This document shows positions 41,370 through 50,464 of a stretch of DNA of 64,000 nucleotides, piece after piece. Where the stretch lies: the NCBI RefSeq assembly GCF_900177345.1, contig NZ_FWZT01000021.1, positions 94,141-158,140 on the forward strand. The letters run 5' to 3'. A model generated the notes under the pieces. The model did not search any database and was not told the origin of the DNA. It saw only the letters and a list, made by a program, of their open reading frames with translations. Every line of letters starts with the position of its first letter. The first letter of the stretch is position 1. The stretch comes from Pseudobacteriovorax antillogorgiicola. Lineage in GTDB: Bacteria > Bdellovibrionota_B > Oligoflexia > Oligoflexales > Oligoflexaceae. Position numbers and translations under genes: made by a program.

Positions 41370-41858
41370 CTATTCTGCAGGAAGATCAGGGCCGTTAGCG
41401 CCGAAGTCAAAGGTTTTTGGGCAGTAGGTGTTGACCAGATCTACCAGCATCTGTGTTGCCGGACCAGTTCTTTCGAGGCGAGGACTTCCACAGCCACCAC
41501 TGGCAAATAAGATCTGATCACTGCCATTGACTGACATAGAAATTCTTGTTGTAGGTGCGTCGCAAAGCAAATTCGGTTTCTTGTTAAGCATCTCTTCTTG
41601 AGAAAGACTCAATATATTGCGGATTCCTTCGGATACGTTCAGCCTCTTGACTTCTCTGGTTACAAAGCTCTTATCGTTGAATCCACCGTAGCGTTTGGTA
41701 ATCACAACGCGGTTTGTAAAAACCGAACAGGTCTCATTGCGAACATATTCAGGAAGCGTATAACCAGAGTCGTTTGACTTAGTAATCAAAGCTTGGCCAA
41801 CTGCGACGCTATTCAAGCTGAGTGCACCTAATAGCAGTGGGAAAATTGTCTTGTTCAT
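41370..41858 (-). CDS. secreted protein of unknown function
   Basis: A 162-residue protein with a signal peptide (MNKTIFPLLLGALSLNSVAVGQA). The mature part has five to six Cys (NETCSVF, LLCDAP, GGCGSP, YCPKTF), which suggests disulphides. No recognised domain. ATG follows AAGGAGTATTTATA. A terminator follows the stop. Confidence 0.7.
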   Translation of the reverse strand: MNKTIFPLLLGALSLNSVAVGQALITKSNDSGYTLPEYVRNETCSVFTNRVVITKRYGGFNDKSFVTREVKRLNVSEGIRNILSLSQEEMLNKKPNLLCDAPTTRISMSVNGSDQILFASGGCGSPRLERTGPATQMLVDLVNTYCPKTFDFGANGPDLPAE

Positions 41859-42271
41859 TATAAATACTCCTTGATTGTCATTCCATGATGCTAGCAGTTA
41901 ACATCTTTGCAATGCTCTTTTCCACGAAGATCTCACTAAGATCTGGGCGGACTCAATGTTTTGGTTCGCAGATTGGAGAGGCCTTGTTTCGCTGCTTTGC
42001 AAGTAAAAATCTAGGAAGGCGACACCTGTCGATGATGCGAATTAGCTGGGTGAAACAAAGCATGGTGAAGGTAGCGATCTATCATAAAAAGAGAGTTTTT
42101 TGATTTTGCCATCCACCTGAACATAAATCGATTATTCGAATTCATACTCAAGTATAAAGGTGAATCGATCGTAGCAAGTTGAATTTTGCTTACTTTGAGC
42201 GAATTTTAGCCGATCCAGCGATAATTAGAGGCTTCTCGGCGGCCCTGGGAAGATTACGGAGGAGTAAGACT
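41859..42271. other. 413-bp divergent region
   Basis: I do not see a supported gene: two weak frames lack ribosome sites. It should carry the promoters of the secreted protein (left) and of the NO-signalling operon (right). Confidence 0.35.
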
Positions 42272-42631
42272 GTGAAGACGATTCTTATTGTCGACGATGT
42301 CAAAGAAATGCGCGACCTGTTGAATAAGATAGTGACTAAAATGGGGTACCAGGCGCTTGAAGCGGCCACAGGTCAAGAGGCTCTTAAATTACTCGATGAG
42401 TCGCCAAAAATCGAAGTTGTTCTTCTTGATATGGGCCTACCAGACATCGATGGGCTGGAGGTAGCGACTAGTATCAGAAAGAAGGACGAGTCCATGAAGA
42501 TCTGCTTTATCACAGGTAAGGGAGACTACGAATACGTAAAGGCAGCTGGCAAAGTTGGTGCGGTTTCTTACATCGTTAAACCCATCAGACCCAGTTTAGT
42601 TATCGAACGACTCAAGCAAATAGTGGCTTAG
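42272..42631 (+). CDS. receiver of H-NOX operon
   Basis: GTG 42272 after GGAGGAG gives 119 residues. The site is intact: LIVDDVKEM, VLLDMGLPDIDG, CFITGKGD, IVKPIRP. It is the first gene of an operon with an H-NOX protein and a hybrid kinase, so it probably receives phosphate from that kinase through its HPt. It has no output domain. Confidence 0.88.
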   Translation: MKTILIVDDVKEMRDLLNKIVTKMGYQALEAATGQEALKLLDESPKIEVVLLDMGLPDIDGLEVATSIRKKDESMKICFITGKGDYEYVKAAGKVGAVSYIVKPIRPSLVIERLKQIVA

Positions 42632-42642
42632 GAGATTCAGTT

Positions 42643-43215
42643 ATGAAGGGTATCGTTTTCAATCTACTAGAAAGCTTTCTTACCGAGGTTGCGGGAGAGG
42701 ATGCCTACGAGGACATTTTCGATACATGTAACTTCAAGACTCAAGAGCCGTTCGTCGGGCCCGGTACCTATCCCGATGAAGACTTTTTGGAACTGGTAGT
42801 CAAAGCTTGTGAAGCGTTGAATATAAACCCTGAAGATGCTCAGAAGAAGTTTGGTGAGTTCTGCTTTGATAAGCTAGTTGGGGCTCACCCTGACTTTGTT
42901 AAAGAGGGGATGACGGTAAAGGAATTTATCCTTTCCATTGACCAGATCATTCACGTTGAAGTGCGAAAACTTTATCCAGGTGCTGTGACTCCTACGTTTG
43001 TCTATCACGATAGTGGCGACGACTCTACTCTAGAGATTGATTATAGCTCGCCACGGAATCTTTGTTTCTTCATGGAAGGGCTGCTTCAGGGCTGTGGCAA
43101 GTACTTCAACAAAGGTCTATCATTCAAGCAAACAAGCTGTGTCCATAGGGGAGGAGCGAAGTGCCACTTTGCTCTGGAATTTGATGAGGCATCCACATGG
43201 AAGAAAGCCGGCTAA
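42643..43215 (+). CDS. H-NOX heme-nitric oxide sensor
   Basis: A 190-residue H-NOX domain. It begins with the classic MKGIVFNLLESFL, has the proximal His104 in DQIIHVEVRKLYPGA and the haem-propionate motif YSSPR (Tyr134, Ser136, Arg138). H-NOX proteins bind haem and NO at very low concentration and inhibit a kinase. It lies 11 bp after the receiver gene and overlaps the kinase gene by 19 bp, so it should regulate that kinase. A C-terminal CxxxRGGAKCHF stretch holds extra Cys. Confidence 0.93.
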   Translation: MKGIVFNLLESFLTEVAGEDAYEDIFDTCNFKTQEPFVGPGTYPDEDFLELVVKACEALNINPEDAQKKFGEFCFDKLVGAHPDFVKEGMTVKEFILSIDQIIHVEVRKLYPGAVTPTFVYHDSGDDSTLEIDYSSPRNLCFFMEGLLQGCGKYFNKGLSFKQTSCVHRGGAKCHFALEFDEASTWKKAG

Positions 43216-45314
43216 AGAAGCGACTTGAGCGTACTAAAGAAAAAGTGGCTATTCTAGAAAAGCTGCTGGAAGAGAAAACCCGCGAAGCATTCTTGTCTGC
43301 TGAAGAGGCTCGTGAATCGTATAAGAGTCTGACGCGAATCTTTTCTGCTATCCCTGACCCACTTATCGTCACCGATTCGCATCTCACGATTCAAGACTGC
43401 AACGACATGGTCCTGACAAAGTTTGGTTATGACCGAGACGGCTTTGTCGGTCAGAAACTGAGTGATTTTGTTATTTCTTCGAGCCGTGATTGGAAGGACT
43501 TTTGTGTCGAGGATGTAAGCAAGAGTACCGAATCTGAAATAGTTCGCAATGCCGATGGTAGTTCTACTCCGGTGATGATCTCTGTATCTCATGCCTCTCA
43601 AAGCGCCCATGATGAGGCCTATATATTTATCCTTAAAGATATCTCTCTGCGTCTGGAGCTTGAAAAGGAAAGGGAGCAGGCCAAGCAGCGGTTGGAACAG
43701 CAGGTGCAGGAACGGACCCGTGATCTAGAGCTTGCGAAAGTTGCAGCAGAACAGGCAAACGAAGCCAAATCATTGTTCTTAGCCAATATGAGTCATGAAA
43801 TTCGGACACCACTCAATGCCTTAAGCGGCATCATTTCCTTGCTGTTAAAAGACACACTTACGCCGTCGGTGACGAATAACATCCAAAAGCTTAAAATTGC
43901 AAGCGATAGTCTATTGGGGATTGTGAACAATATCTTAGACTTCACTAAGATCGAGACAGGGGAACTTGAGGTTGAAACAATTCAATTCGACCTTTCCAAA
44001 CTAATGAGTGATTTAGAAGCTCTCTTTCACGTAGCAGCAAAAAAGAAGGGTATCGCACTTAAATTCTACGTTGAAAACGGACTCAATACCCATCGCTGCG
44101 GGGACATGCATCGTATGCGGCAGGTTATGACGAATCTTATTTCCAATGCTATCAAGTTTACCTCGGAAGGGAGTGTTATCATCTCCCTCGATTCGGCTGC
44201 GACTGAAGCTGAACCGGATACTATAGCGATCTCCGTAGTGGATACGGGTGTCGGGATCGATCCGCAGAAAGTAGACTCAATTTTCGATCCATTTACCCAA
44301 GAAGATGAGTCAACCACCCGTGTGTTTGGTGGCACAGGCTTAGGCTTATCGATTTGCAAGCATATAGTCGAAAGACTTGGAGGGACGATTCGGTGTCAAT
44401 CGATCAAGGGCTCGGGCTCAACGTTTCAAGTGATTATGCCATTGGAGTCTGTAGACGATTCGGTGGCCGTTGATTCAAAACCAAGTTCTGTTGGTGGATT
44501 ACCGCAAACTCGTATCCTGATCGTGGAAGACAACGAAATGAATCAGGATGTTATGGGGATGGTGCTTGAAAAGCTTGGCCAGAAATATACGATCAAAGGA
44601 AATGGCTTACTCGGCTTGGAAGAGGCGACCCAAGCCAAGTACGACATGATATTTATGGATTGTCAGATGCCAGTTATGGATGGTTTTACAGCAGCAGAGA
44701 ATATCCGTAGCCATGAGCTTAGCATCAACAAAAAGACTCCGATTATTGCGATGACCGCCAACGCCTTGAAGGCAATGAAGGAGCGCTGTCTCAGTTCGGG
44801 AATGGATGACTACGTGACAAAACCACTCACGATTGGAAAGGTCACTGAAACCATTGTCAAATGGGCTCCCGTAGATTGTGCTGAGAGTCAAGATCCAAAA
44901 CTAGACTCCGAGCCTCAGCTTGAAACAGTATCGGCCCCGGAATTGGGTGAGGGGGATTCCGGTGATAACCAAATTATCGACTGGGCGATCATCGATGACC
45001 TAGAGTTTCTCAGTTCCCCAAAAGAGAACTATGTGGAGCAGCAAGTTGGCAAATTTCTAGCCGTTTGGCAGAGTTATGAATGTGAAATTAAGCTTGTTGA
45101 AGTTCCAGAAGAGCTCGCTAACAAGACTCATAAGTTTAAAACTAGTTGCGGCATTGTCGGCGCTCGCCAAGCTGTAAGTCGTTGTGCTGAAATGGAAAAG
45201 CTGGCTCGTGCCTATGAGATAGACCAGTTTTGGCGAGTGCTGGACCAGCTGCGTCAAGACGTAGAGCATGCTCGCACTGAACTTCAGAAGTATCTCGCAA
45301 AAAAGGTCGCCTAG
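43197..45314 (+). CDS. hybrid histidine kinase with PAS, receiver and HPt (H-NOX partner)
   Basis: A 705-residue cytoplasmic kinase with no TM. Order: coiled coil (1-40), PAS (45-150), coiled coil, His box LANMSHEIRTP (His200), ATPase (NLISNAIKF, DTGVGI, GTGLGLSIC) to about 420, receiver (ILIVEDNE, MIFMDCQMPVMDG, YVTKPL) and a C-terminal HPt with THKFKTSCG. Kinases next to H-NOX (HnoK type) are inhibited when NO binds. The ATG overlaps the H-NOX stop region, so they are coupled. The HPt may pass phosphate to the upstream receiver. Confidence 0.93.
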   Translation: MEESRLKKRLERTKEKVAILEKLLEEKTREAFLSAEEARESYKSLTRIFSAIPDPLIVTDSHLTIQDCNDMVLTKFGYDRDGFVGQKLSDFVISSSRDWKDFCVEDVSKSTESEIVRNADGSSTPVMISVSHASQSAHDEAYIFILKDISLRLELEKEREQAKQRLEQQVQERTRDLELAKVAAEQANEAKSLFLANMSHEIRTPLNALSGIISLLLKDTLTPSVTNNIQKLKIASDSLLGIVNNILDFTKIETGELEVETIQFDLSKLMSDLEALFHVAAKKKGIALKFYVENGLNTHRCGDMHRMRQVMTNLISNAIKFTSEGSVIISLDSAATEAEPDTIAISVVDTGVGIDPQKVDSIFDPFTQEDESTTRVFGGTGLGLSICKHIVERLGGTIRCQSIKGSGSTFQVIMPLESVDDSVAVDSKPSSVGGLPQTRILIVEDNEMNQDVMGMVLEKLGQKYTIKGNGLLGLEEATQAKYDMIFMDCQMPVMDGFTAAENIRSHELSINKKTPIIAMTANALKAMKERCLSSGMDDYVTKPLTIGKVTETIVKWAPVDCAESQDPKLDSEPQLETVSAPELGEGDSGDNQIIDWAIIDDLEFLSSPKENYVEQQVGKFLAVWQSYECEIKLVEVPEELANKTHKFKTSCGIVGARQAVSRCAEMEKLARAYEIDQFWRVLDQLRQDVEHARTELQKYLAKKVA

Positions 45315-45465
45315 GTCTTGCTACCCGCTCAAACTAAGGACTGTCGCCAGTCTAGACAAGATTGGTATCATAAATCCAGCCTCTTAGCCTAGAATACTTT
45401 TTGCATCATTTACCTTAAAATATTGAAGTTATTTCATTCAGACTATTCAATAAAGTTGGTTGAAC

Positions 45466-45948
45466 ATGCTGGTTCTACGGAAACCTGGTTTTCTCACAAA
45501 AATCATTCTATTTTCTATTTCCCTATGCTTAGTGGCTTGCCAAGAAACAGGTTATCAATCTCACCTCGACTCGCAAGTTAGCGAGTGGGAGCAGATTGAC
45601 CCAGATCTGCTGACAAGTGTTACAAACTGCACCGGTCAAGACTTCTCGTTTGTTCGCTATGCGACAGGAATCGATACGATGCACGGCCTAGCGATTACAA
45701 TTAATCACAAAATCTACTTCACCAAAGATACACTGAGCAAGAAAACTCTGTTCCATGAGCTGATGCATGTTCTTCATTGGCAACGAGGTGACTTCGAACT
45801 TAGTTATGGTGCTGCCCAGACTGTTGGCTTTCTTCAAGGAGCCCTCCTATTTGAAAGTCCGGCTGGTCACCGCCACTCCTTCTATGAGAAAGAGGCTAGG
45901 GAATTCAGTGCACGGGTTCTGGATTGCATGCAGTTCGAGAACTCGTAA
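45466..45948 (+). CDS. lipoprotein with HExxH metalloprotease motif
   Basis: About 160 residues. Signal peptide ends CLVAC, a lipobox. A zinc-binding HELMHVLHW lies in the middle, with a Glu downstream (KEAREFSA) that may be the third ligand. The protein has the compact layout of small putative zinc peptidases on the cell surface. It is a single gene. Activity is inferred from the motif only. Confidence 0.75.
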   Translation: MLVLRKPGFLTKIILFSISLCLVACQETGYQSHLDSQVSEWEQIDPDLLTSVTNCTGQDFSFVRYATGIDTMHGLAITINHKIYFTKDTLSKKTLFHELMHVLHWQRGDFELSYGAAQTVGFLQGALLFESPAGHRHSFYEKEAREFSARVLDCMQFENS

Positions 45949-46119
45949 AATTATGCCTATCTACAGCTCCTTATCATAGTTAGACCGCGCCCATAGCTTG
46001 GGTCCTGATCTCACTTCTCATAATATCTATTGAGATCTTAGATTCTTAGCCTTAAGGTTGGTTAAAAAAGTAAGCCTCTTATCATTCATGTCGAGAACAC
46101 TAACGTAAGGAGGTGTTCG

Positions 46120-47544
46120 ATGGAACATGGCAAGAATTGGGAGAAACTGCGGCTCAAGGCAATGCTATTTCTCATTGCGGTGCTCGACCCATTAAGCTTA
46201 GCAAGTATGCACTTGACCGCAGGGGTAGAGGTCAACATGTTTTATCTCCTGCCTACATCTATAGTAGCGCTGGTTTTTCTCTTTAACTCAGGAAATCGAA
46301 ATCTTTTTCGCCATGTGCCCAAATTAATTTTGGCGGCGGGAATCGTCTCTCATATTAATATTCTATCGATCGCTCATAACGCAAATTATTCAGCCTATCT
46401 TTGCTCGGTGATTGTGGTGAATTGTGCTTGCTACTTTCTTGGTCAAGGTGGGTTCCGATACTGTGTTGGCTTTGCTATAGCGGCTTGTGTGATAGACCCG
46501 ATCTACTTGATTTTGAAGGATGGTTTTCCGTTTGCAATATCTAGCTATATGCATACGATCACCACACTCTTTATCGTTGAGGGTGTGATCATGTGGATTT
46601 ACTTTGGCTATCAGCAGAAGATGGGGCTCATCCGCACTATTTTAGTGGAACAAGTCGGTAGTGAGCGGCAGACGTCCCATGTTTTGCTGAAGACATCAGA
46701 TCGGCTTGATCAAACTGTTCAGTCTCAGTCAGGGGCATTACAAGAGACGACAGCAAGCGTCGATGAGATCAAATCTATTGCAGAACACAATCTTGGTCAG
46801 CTTCGGGAAGCGAATAAAATTATGGAATCTTTCTTCGAAACGATCAGGGAAGCAGCCTCGTCGCGAACCGAAATTGAAAATAGCCTCAGTTCTGTAACTA
46901 TTGAAATTGATAAGTTACACGGTGTTGTTGAAGATAATAAGGCGAAATTCGAAGAGCTTTCGAAGGTTTTGCAGGAGATTAGCAATATCACTAAGATGGT
47001 CAATGACATCGTGTTTCAAACCAAGCTTCTGTCTTTCAATGCTTCAGTCGAAGCCACCCGTGCTGGGGACGAGGGTAAAGGGTTTTCTGTTGTGGCTGAA
47101 GAAGTTGGTGTCCTCGCCCAGAGCAGCGGAAAGGCAGCCACCGATATTTCACGGATTGTTAATGAAAGCCTATCGCTTTTCGATAGTGTGAAGGATGAAC
47201 TATCCAGCAAGATGGATGCTGCTCAATCCAATGTGTCGAAGCATATTGAAGTTGTTAGTGCTAATGTCAGGAGAAACTCTGAAATCTTGGATAAGGTCAG
47301 CGATAAGTCTTCCGAAGTGAAAGATATCAATAGCTCGGTGATCCGTGCTATTACAGAAATTGATACTGGCTTAGCTCAGATTGTGGAAGCCATGCGTATC
47401 CTTAATAGTGATAACGACCATATTCTGAATTCAACCGAAGATACCAAAGGCAGTGTGACCAACATCAATTCACAAGTGAGGAGGTCAGAGGAGTTGATGG
47501 AAGACCTGAAACCTATGGTATCTCCCTTTGATGAGGCTGCTTGA
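46120..47544 (+). CDS. MCP-like chemoreceptor with multi-TM input
   Basis: A 474-residue protein. The first 185 residues carry about six TM segments and no periplasmic domain, so the sensor is in the membrane. The C-terminal half has the methyl-accepting signalling hairpin: DIVFQTKLLSFNASVEATRA then GEGKGFSVVAEEVGVLA-type core (here DEGKGFSVVAEEV). It should activate CheA through CheW. No C-terminal CheR/CheB tether is present. A strong GGAGG precedes the ATG. Chemotaxis partners are absent near it. Confidence 0.87.
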   Translation: MEHGKNWEKLRLKAMLFLIAVLDPLSLASMHLTAGVEVNMFYLLPTSIVALVFLFNSGNRNLFRHVPKLILAAGIVSHINILSIAHNANYSAYLCSVIVVNCACYFLGQGGFRYCVGFAIAACVIDPIYLILKDGFPFAISSYMHTITTLFIVEGVIMWIYFGYQQKMGLIRTILVEQVGSERQTSHVLLKTSDRLDQTVQSQSGALQETTASVDEIKSIAEHNLGQLREANKIMESFFETIREAASSRTEIENSLSSVTIEIDKLHGVVEDNKAKFEELSKVLQEISNITKMVNDIVFQTKLLSFNASVEATRAGDEGKGFSVVAEEVGVLAQSSGKAATDISRIVNESLSLFDSVKDELSSKMDAAQSNVSKHIEVVSANVRRNSEILDKVSDKSSEVKDINSSVIRAITEIDTGLAQIVEAMRILNSDNDHILNSTEDTKGSVTNINSQVRRSEELMEDLKPMVSPFDEAA

Positions 47545-47640
47545 TGGTGATGATTAGTTTCTGGGCGAAGGGCTAACCGAGCTGCTAAAGTAAAGTCTAT
47601 GGCCACCTTTGGTATCACTCATTCACTGTAGGAGTTTCAT

Positions 47641-48357
47641 GTGATTAGATTAGGCATTATTTTATGGCTTGCACTTTTAGTACCCCCGCTCTACGGAAAG
47701 AAAACACTCACCGTAGGAGTCGAAACGATCGATTATTTACCTTATTACGGACTGATAAATAAGACCTATACAGGGTTTATGAGGGATCTTTTCGATAGTT
47801 TTGCTCAAAAGCATGGCTATACTCTTACCTATCAAGCAATGTCAGTCACAGGCTTGTTTAAGTCAATCTCAGAAGGAAAAATCGATATCAAGGTGCCTGA
47901 CAATAAGAATTGGGGCACTGATATTAAGAAAAATAGCAAGATTCTTTACTCTAAGCCCATTGTTCAAGCCACGGAAGGTGTTCTCGTTAAAGAAGAGTTT
48001 TCGGGCAAGCTTCCGGCAAAGATTTCCACGGTTAAAGGGTTCACAGCTTATGCCATTTTAGATCATATCAAGCGCAATGAGGTGGTCCTAGACGAAAGCT
48101 CGAAAATGAAGGGTATCATCAAAAAAGTCCTGTCTGGAAGATCTGATGGCGCGTACGTTGAAGCCCGGGTAGCACGAAGTATTCTCAGAAAAATGGGAAT
48201 GTCTGGCAGAGAGCTATACCTCTCGGAAGTGTACCCCAAAGATGTCCATCCATTTGTAGCAAGTTTTCCACCACGGAATAAAGATATTCATGATCAATTT
48301 AACGAGTTTTTGAAATCTCCAGAGGCTCAGAAAATCTATGAAAAATGGCAGTTCTGA
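47641..48357 (+). CDS. periplasmic solute-binding protein (SBP_bac_3 type)
   Basis: A 238-residue exported protein with a signal peptide and the amino-acid-binding protein fold: LTVGVETIDYLPYY, YTGFMRDLFDSFAQKHGYTL, SEGKIDI, and the end with a KWQF typical of the closing helix. It binds small polar solutes. There is no ABC permease next to it, so it may deliver a signal rather than transport. GTG start after GTAGGAG. Confidence 0.85.
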   Translation: MIRLGIILWLALLVPPLYGKKTLTVGVETIDYLPYYGLINKTYTGFMRDLFDSFAQKHGYTLTYQAMSVTGLFKSISEGKIDIKVPDNKNWGTDIKKNSKILYSKPIVQATEGVLVKEEFSGKLPAKISTVKGFTAYAILDHIKRNEVVLDESSKMKGIIKKVLSGRSDGAYVEARVARSILRKMGMSGRELYLSEVYPKDVHPFVASFPPRNKDIHDQFNEFLKSPEAQKIYEKWQF

Positions 48358-48579
48358 GACCCTAGCAATTAAATCGGCGCCACGCTAGTGTGGTGCCAAA
48401 AAGTCTATTAATAAAAGATATTTGCCGCTCCAAGAACGAACTTCGATCAACTCCATGAGTTCGGTATTATAAAAAAGACGTGAAAATGAAAAAATTCTAA
48501 AGAATATTCTATAGCTAGCCGATAAGGAGCGCTACGCACGAGAATATTGGGACCACGTAAGAATTTTTTTGGGGGAGAT

Positions 48580-49062
48580 ATGAAGCTTCAACTAGGGCTG
48601 AGCCTATGGATGCTTGTCGTGTTGGGCTGTGATCAGCAACCAACAAATATAAAGCAAGAGCTTGCCAGCCCAGCGCAATCCGATGATCAGAGCGGCGAAA
48701 GTGCCGATCCTGGGGCTGGTGATCAAGGGCAAGCAGGAGATCCCACTGGCAACGACGATGCCCCTCCAGCAGACGACAACGCTGCTGCTCCGGAAGAAGA
48801 GCCTGAATTGAACGTTGCGACGTTCGCTGATATGGATGCCATAGCCTCTGGCTCATGTGCTGGATGCCACGGGGTAGGTTCGGGTAGAATCTATATCGCA
48901 GGTGATGAAGCCAATGCGATGGCAAATGCAGAAGCGATTCTCAATAGGGTATCGTTGGGCGCCGGGGATGTCGGTGTGATGCCTACCAGCGGCCCTCTTG
49001 GTGATGCAGACCTTGCTGTTTTTAAATCCTATCTAGAAGATCAAATTGCTAATCAGCAATAG
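48580..49062 (+). CDS. lipoprotein with single c-haem site
   Basis: ATG 48580 after GGGGGAG gives 160 residues. Lipobox VLGC; then an acidic Asp/Gly/Ala linker of about 60 residues, then a cytochrome-c-like domain with CAGCHGV and a downstream Met (VGVMPTSGP) as ligand candidate. Such anchored cytochromes act in periplasmic electron transfer. A strong terminator follows. Confidence 0.8.
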   Translation: MKLQLGLSLWMLVVLGCDQQPTNIKQELASPAQSDDQSGESADPGAGDQGQAGDPTGNDDAPPADDNAAAPEEEPELNVATFADMDAIASGSCAGCHGVGSGRIYIAGDEANAMANAEAILNRVSLGAGDVGVMPTSGPLGDADLAVFKSYLEDQIANQQ

Positions 49063-49090
49063 GATAGGCTAACACATCATGTAAAGAACT

Positions 49091-49118
49091 GTCAGGGCCT
49101 GGTCCCTGGCTTTTTTTT
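49091..49118 (+). terminator. terminator after cytochrome-like lipoprotein
   Basis: GTCAGGG / CCCTGGC with loop CCTGGT, then eight T. Confidence 0.82.
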
Positions 49119-49219
49119 GCCGATTGCCACCTCTAAGTTAGGTAATATTTACCGAGCAGACAAGCTTTCCTTGGGTTCTCAAAAGAGTAAACTAAAATTG
49201 ATCTAGTTTAGGAGAACTT

Positions 49220-50143
49220 GTGAGTTCGGAAGTCAAGGCCAATCCCAATCGCAAAGGACCAGTGTTTAGCAAGACATCAGGCTTAGACGATCTGGCCGTT
49301 CAAGCTCTCAAAGCCCATGCTCAGGAGCCCATTAGCTTTCACCCGCCGAAGACCCAAAAGTCCGAGCGGAAAACTCGCCTGTCGCGCCGACGGCGACGCA
49401 CAATTCTGTGGACATCACACCTTCTCAATATCCTGTTTGTACTCATCTTTACGGGTATTGGCTTCTTAAGTAACGAAATCTTTCACAAATTTAAGGCTCG
49501 CAGCCCTGTCGATAGTCAAGGAGAGAGCCGAGTATTATTGAGAGGCACCTACATTGTCGCAAAAAAATCATTGTCAATGCATCGGGGGCCTGGTCACGAT
49601 TACGAAGTCGTGGGGCGCCTGAATCAGGGTCACATTATCAAAGGCAAGCATGTGATCCAGGGTTGGGTGCAGGTGGATTACGGTAAATTTGTGGAGCTGA
49701 AAAGCTTGCACAAGTTGCCCCGTTACGATCAAACCGAATTCACCAAAAATCAAGCGGCCATAGGCCAAAGGAACATTTATGAAGAGCCACACGAAGTCGC
49801 AGAAGTCGTGGGTTACATATTTCTAAAGAAGGGCATGCTGACCGCAGAACTCGATCAAGATTGGTTGATGCTCAGTTCAGGTGGCTTCGTCAAGAAACGA
49901 GCAAGCCCGCAGCACGAGGCAAAACTAATGAAAGTGAAAACGAAAAAGGCAATGATTTACAATGGACCCAGTGAGGAGTACGATTTAGTCGGCGCCTTTT
50001 ACAAAAATAAGATTCTTAGAGTTTTGGAATCAGAAAGTGGCTGGGCTCGCATCTCGAAGGATCAGTTCATTGCCGCAGGGGACTTGGAGCCTGTGGTAAC
50101 GCAAGTTCAAGCCCAAAAAACTAAAAAGAAAAGCCAGCCATAA
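49220..50143 (+). CDS. single-TM protein with three SH3-like modules
   Basis: A 307-residue protein. The N-terminal 60 residues are cytoplasmic and end in an Arg-rich stretch (RRRRR); a TM lies at about 63-85; the periplasmic part has three bacterial-SH3-type modules (about 108-160, 175-228 and 235-285) with the SH3b signature (MHRGPGHDYEVVGRLNQG, YNGPSEEYDLVGAFYKN). SH3b domains bind cell-wall peptides or glycans. The protein may link the cytoplasm to peptidoglycan. Start at GTG/ATG-like codon after AGGAGAA. Confidence 0.8.
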   Translation: MSSEVKANPNRKGPVFSKTSGLDDLAVQALKAHAQEPISFHPPKTQKSERKTRLSRRRRRTILWTSHLLNILFVLIFTGIGFLSNEIFHKFKARSPVDSQGESRVLLRGTYIVAKKSLSMHRGPGHDYEVVGRLNQGHIIKGKHVIQGWVQVDYGKFVELKSLHKLPRYDQTEFTKNQAAIGQRNIYEEPHEVAEVVGYIFLKKGMLTAELDQDWLMLSSGGFVKKRASPQHEAKLMKVKTKKAMIYNGPSEEYDLVGAFYKNKILRVLESESGWARISKDQFIAAGDLEPVVTQVQAQKTKKKSQP

Positions 50144-50464
50144 GACTGGCTGGCATCCAACAACACCACAAGGCTGCAAAAGCCTCCATAGTGCCCTACT
50201 GGGCAACGCTCTGCATTCTATTCAATTGTATATCACAGCAACGGGGGACCATCTTTTGGTGCTTCCTTAATAGGTTTCTTGAACATGGAATTTGCCCTCC
50301 TCTAAAAGGTCCATGCCTACTGCCTACTAATATTCTATTCGCAAAATCGGCCGTTATTATTTAGGTGAGGGAAACTTGGTTATTTTTACTAGGGCTTAAG
50401 GGTTAAAAATAGATTGAGGCCCTGCGATGGGAGGGCCTTGCTTTGTGATTCGCTAGCAAATTAG
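50144..50464. other. 321-bp convergent intergenic region
   Basis: No gene. GCCAGCC/GGCTGGC (about 50131-50152) after the SH3-like gene may be a weak terminator. The rest has no clear feature. Confidence 0.4.

Noticed and set aside
41885..42103. 72-residue plus-strand frame in the divergent gap
   Set aside because: No ribosome site and unusual composition; the region is better explained as two promoters.
48515..48925. 136-residue minus-strand frame over the cytochrome-like lipoprotein
   Set aside because: Antisense to a gene with lipobox, haem motif and terminator.
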